Below, piece after piece: positions 6,850 through 7,054 of a DNA stretch of 7,054 nt (position 1 is the first letter of the stretch; every line of letters starts with the position of its first letter). The notes beneath the pieces were generated by a model. That model was not told the origin of the DNA, made no database searches, and was given only the letters and a program-made list of their open reading frames with translations. Source of the DNA: an uncultured Pseudomonadales bacterium (GTDB lineage: Bacteria > Pseudomonadota > Gammaproteobacteria > Pseudomonadales > IMCC2047). The position numbers were made by a program, and so were the translations under genes. The stretch lies in the NCBI GenBank assembly GCA_947258895.1, contig CAMYKE010000209.1, forward strand, positions 1 to 7,054. Direction: 5' to 3'.

Positions 6850-7001
6850 CTCCAAATGCTTGATTGTGTAACCTATCTGCCCGGAGTATTCTGTAACCCA
6901 GGTGCCAGGAAGCACAAGCTGCGTGCCAGGCGTCAAGCGTATGAGTCTACAAGAAAAATAGTAATGGGCGAAGCGCAGGAATAAAAGGGGTCGGTGACAA
7001 A

Positions 7002-7016
7002 TGAGAGCAATTCTCA
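7002..7016. promoter_or_regulatory. Candidate Fur-box-like operator
   Basis: TGAGAGCAATTCTCA matches the common 7-1-7 Fur-site variant TGAGAATNATTCTCA at 12 of 14 defined positions. The symmetric core extends to ATGAGA/TCTCAT at 7001-7017. If real it would probably control a gene starting beyond the right edge. A chance palindrome or an RNA hairpin is also possible. Confidence 0.35.
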
Positions 7017-7054
7017 TCTGGTTTCCTGGCCCGTTTGCCATTTATACCGGGGAC

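Larger units (their letters stand above)
6600..7054. other. Non-coding stretch with no convincing gene
   Basis: The 455 bases to the window end contain only short open frames lacking ribosome sites and recognisable products. The stretch holds a possible promoter for the minus-strand pair, an AT-rich patch near 6730-6747, a competing hairpin pair at 6807-6849 and a Fur-like palindrome at 7002-7016. A gene starting beyond the right edge would explain the last two, but it is not visible. Confidence 0.6.

Noticed and set aside
6902..6930. Direct repeat GTGCCAGG, two copies 21 bp apart
   Set aside because: Two 8-mers are too few and too short to support an array or operator; chance is likely.
6778..6984. 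A 68-codon plus-strand open frame in the non-coding right end
   Set aside because: It has no ribosome site and no recognisable sequence features, and another small frame overlaps it on the opposite strand.
1..7054. CRISPR array, rRNA, insertion-sequence transposase or phage genes
   Set aside because: No regularly spaced repeats, rRNA segments, transposase motifs or phage proteins were seen on either strand.

Overview
The window looks like part of a gammaproteobacterial chromosome. This rests on the protein flavour (an ActP-type acetate permease and a homogentisate-pathway cluster of proteobacterial type), the strong AAGGAG-like ribosome sites, and two short palindromic repeats of the kind scattered through many proteobacterial genomes. 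No genus can be named from the sequence alone.

Plus-strand block (1-5320). The window opens inside a cation/acetate symporter gene (actP-like, 5' end missing). It is followed by four co-directional genes: homogentisate 1,2-dioxygenase (hmgA), fumarylacetoacetase (fahA), a small VOC-fold metalloprotein, and maleylacetoacetate isomerase (maiA). HmgA opens the ring of homogentisate to maleylacetoacetate, MaiA isomerises this to fumarylacetoacetate, and FahA splits that into fumarate and acetoacetate. The lower half of tyrosine/phenylalanine catabolism is therefore complete here. No hppD and no regulator are inside the window. The known catalytic and metal-binding residues of HmgA and FahA are all present. 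An 87-bp imperfect palindromic repeat lies between hmgA and fahA. The VOC protein has no certain role; it carries a four-residue H/E/H/E set like glyoxalase I.

Boundary (5304-5349). A 46-nt palindrome with 22-bp perfect arms sits on the end of maiA and supplies its last codons and stop. It lies exactly between the plus-strand block and the converging minus-strand genes.

Minus-strand block (6599-5363). Two exported proteins are encoded 13 bp apart: a DUF6515-like protein and a glycine-zipper protein. They share a two-part terminal module with one conserved Cys in each half. In the second protein about 96 extra residues, carrying two perfect four-glycine zippers around a His-rich linker, separate the two halves. 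This is the most unusual feature of the window.

Right end (6600-7054). No convincing gene is present. The stretch holds a possible promoter for the minus-strand pair, a pair of competing hairpins, and a Fur-box-like palindrome near the window edge that may serve a gene lying outside.
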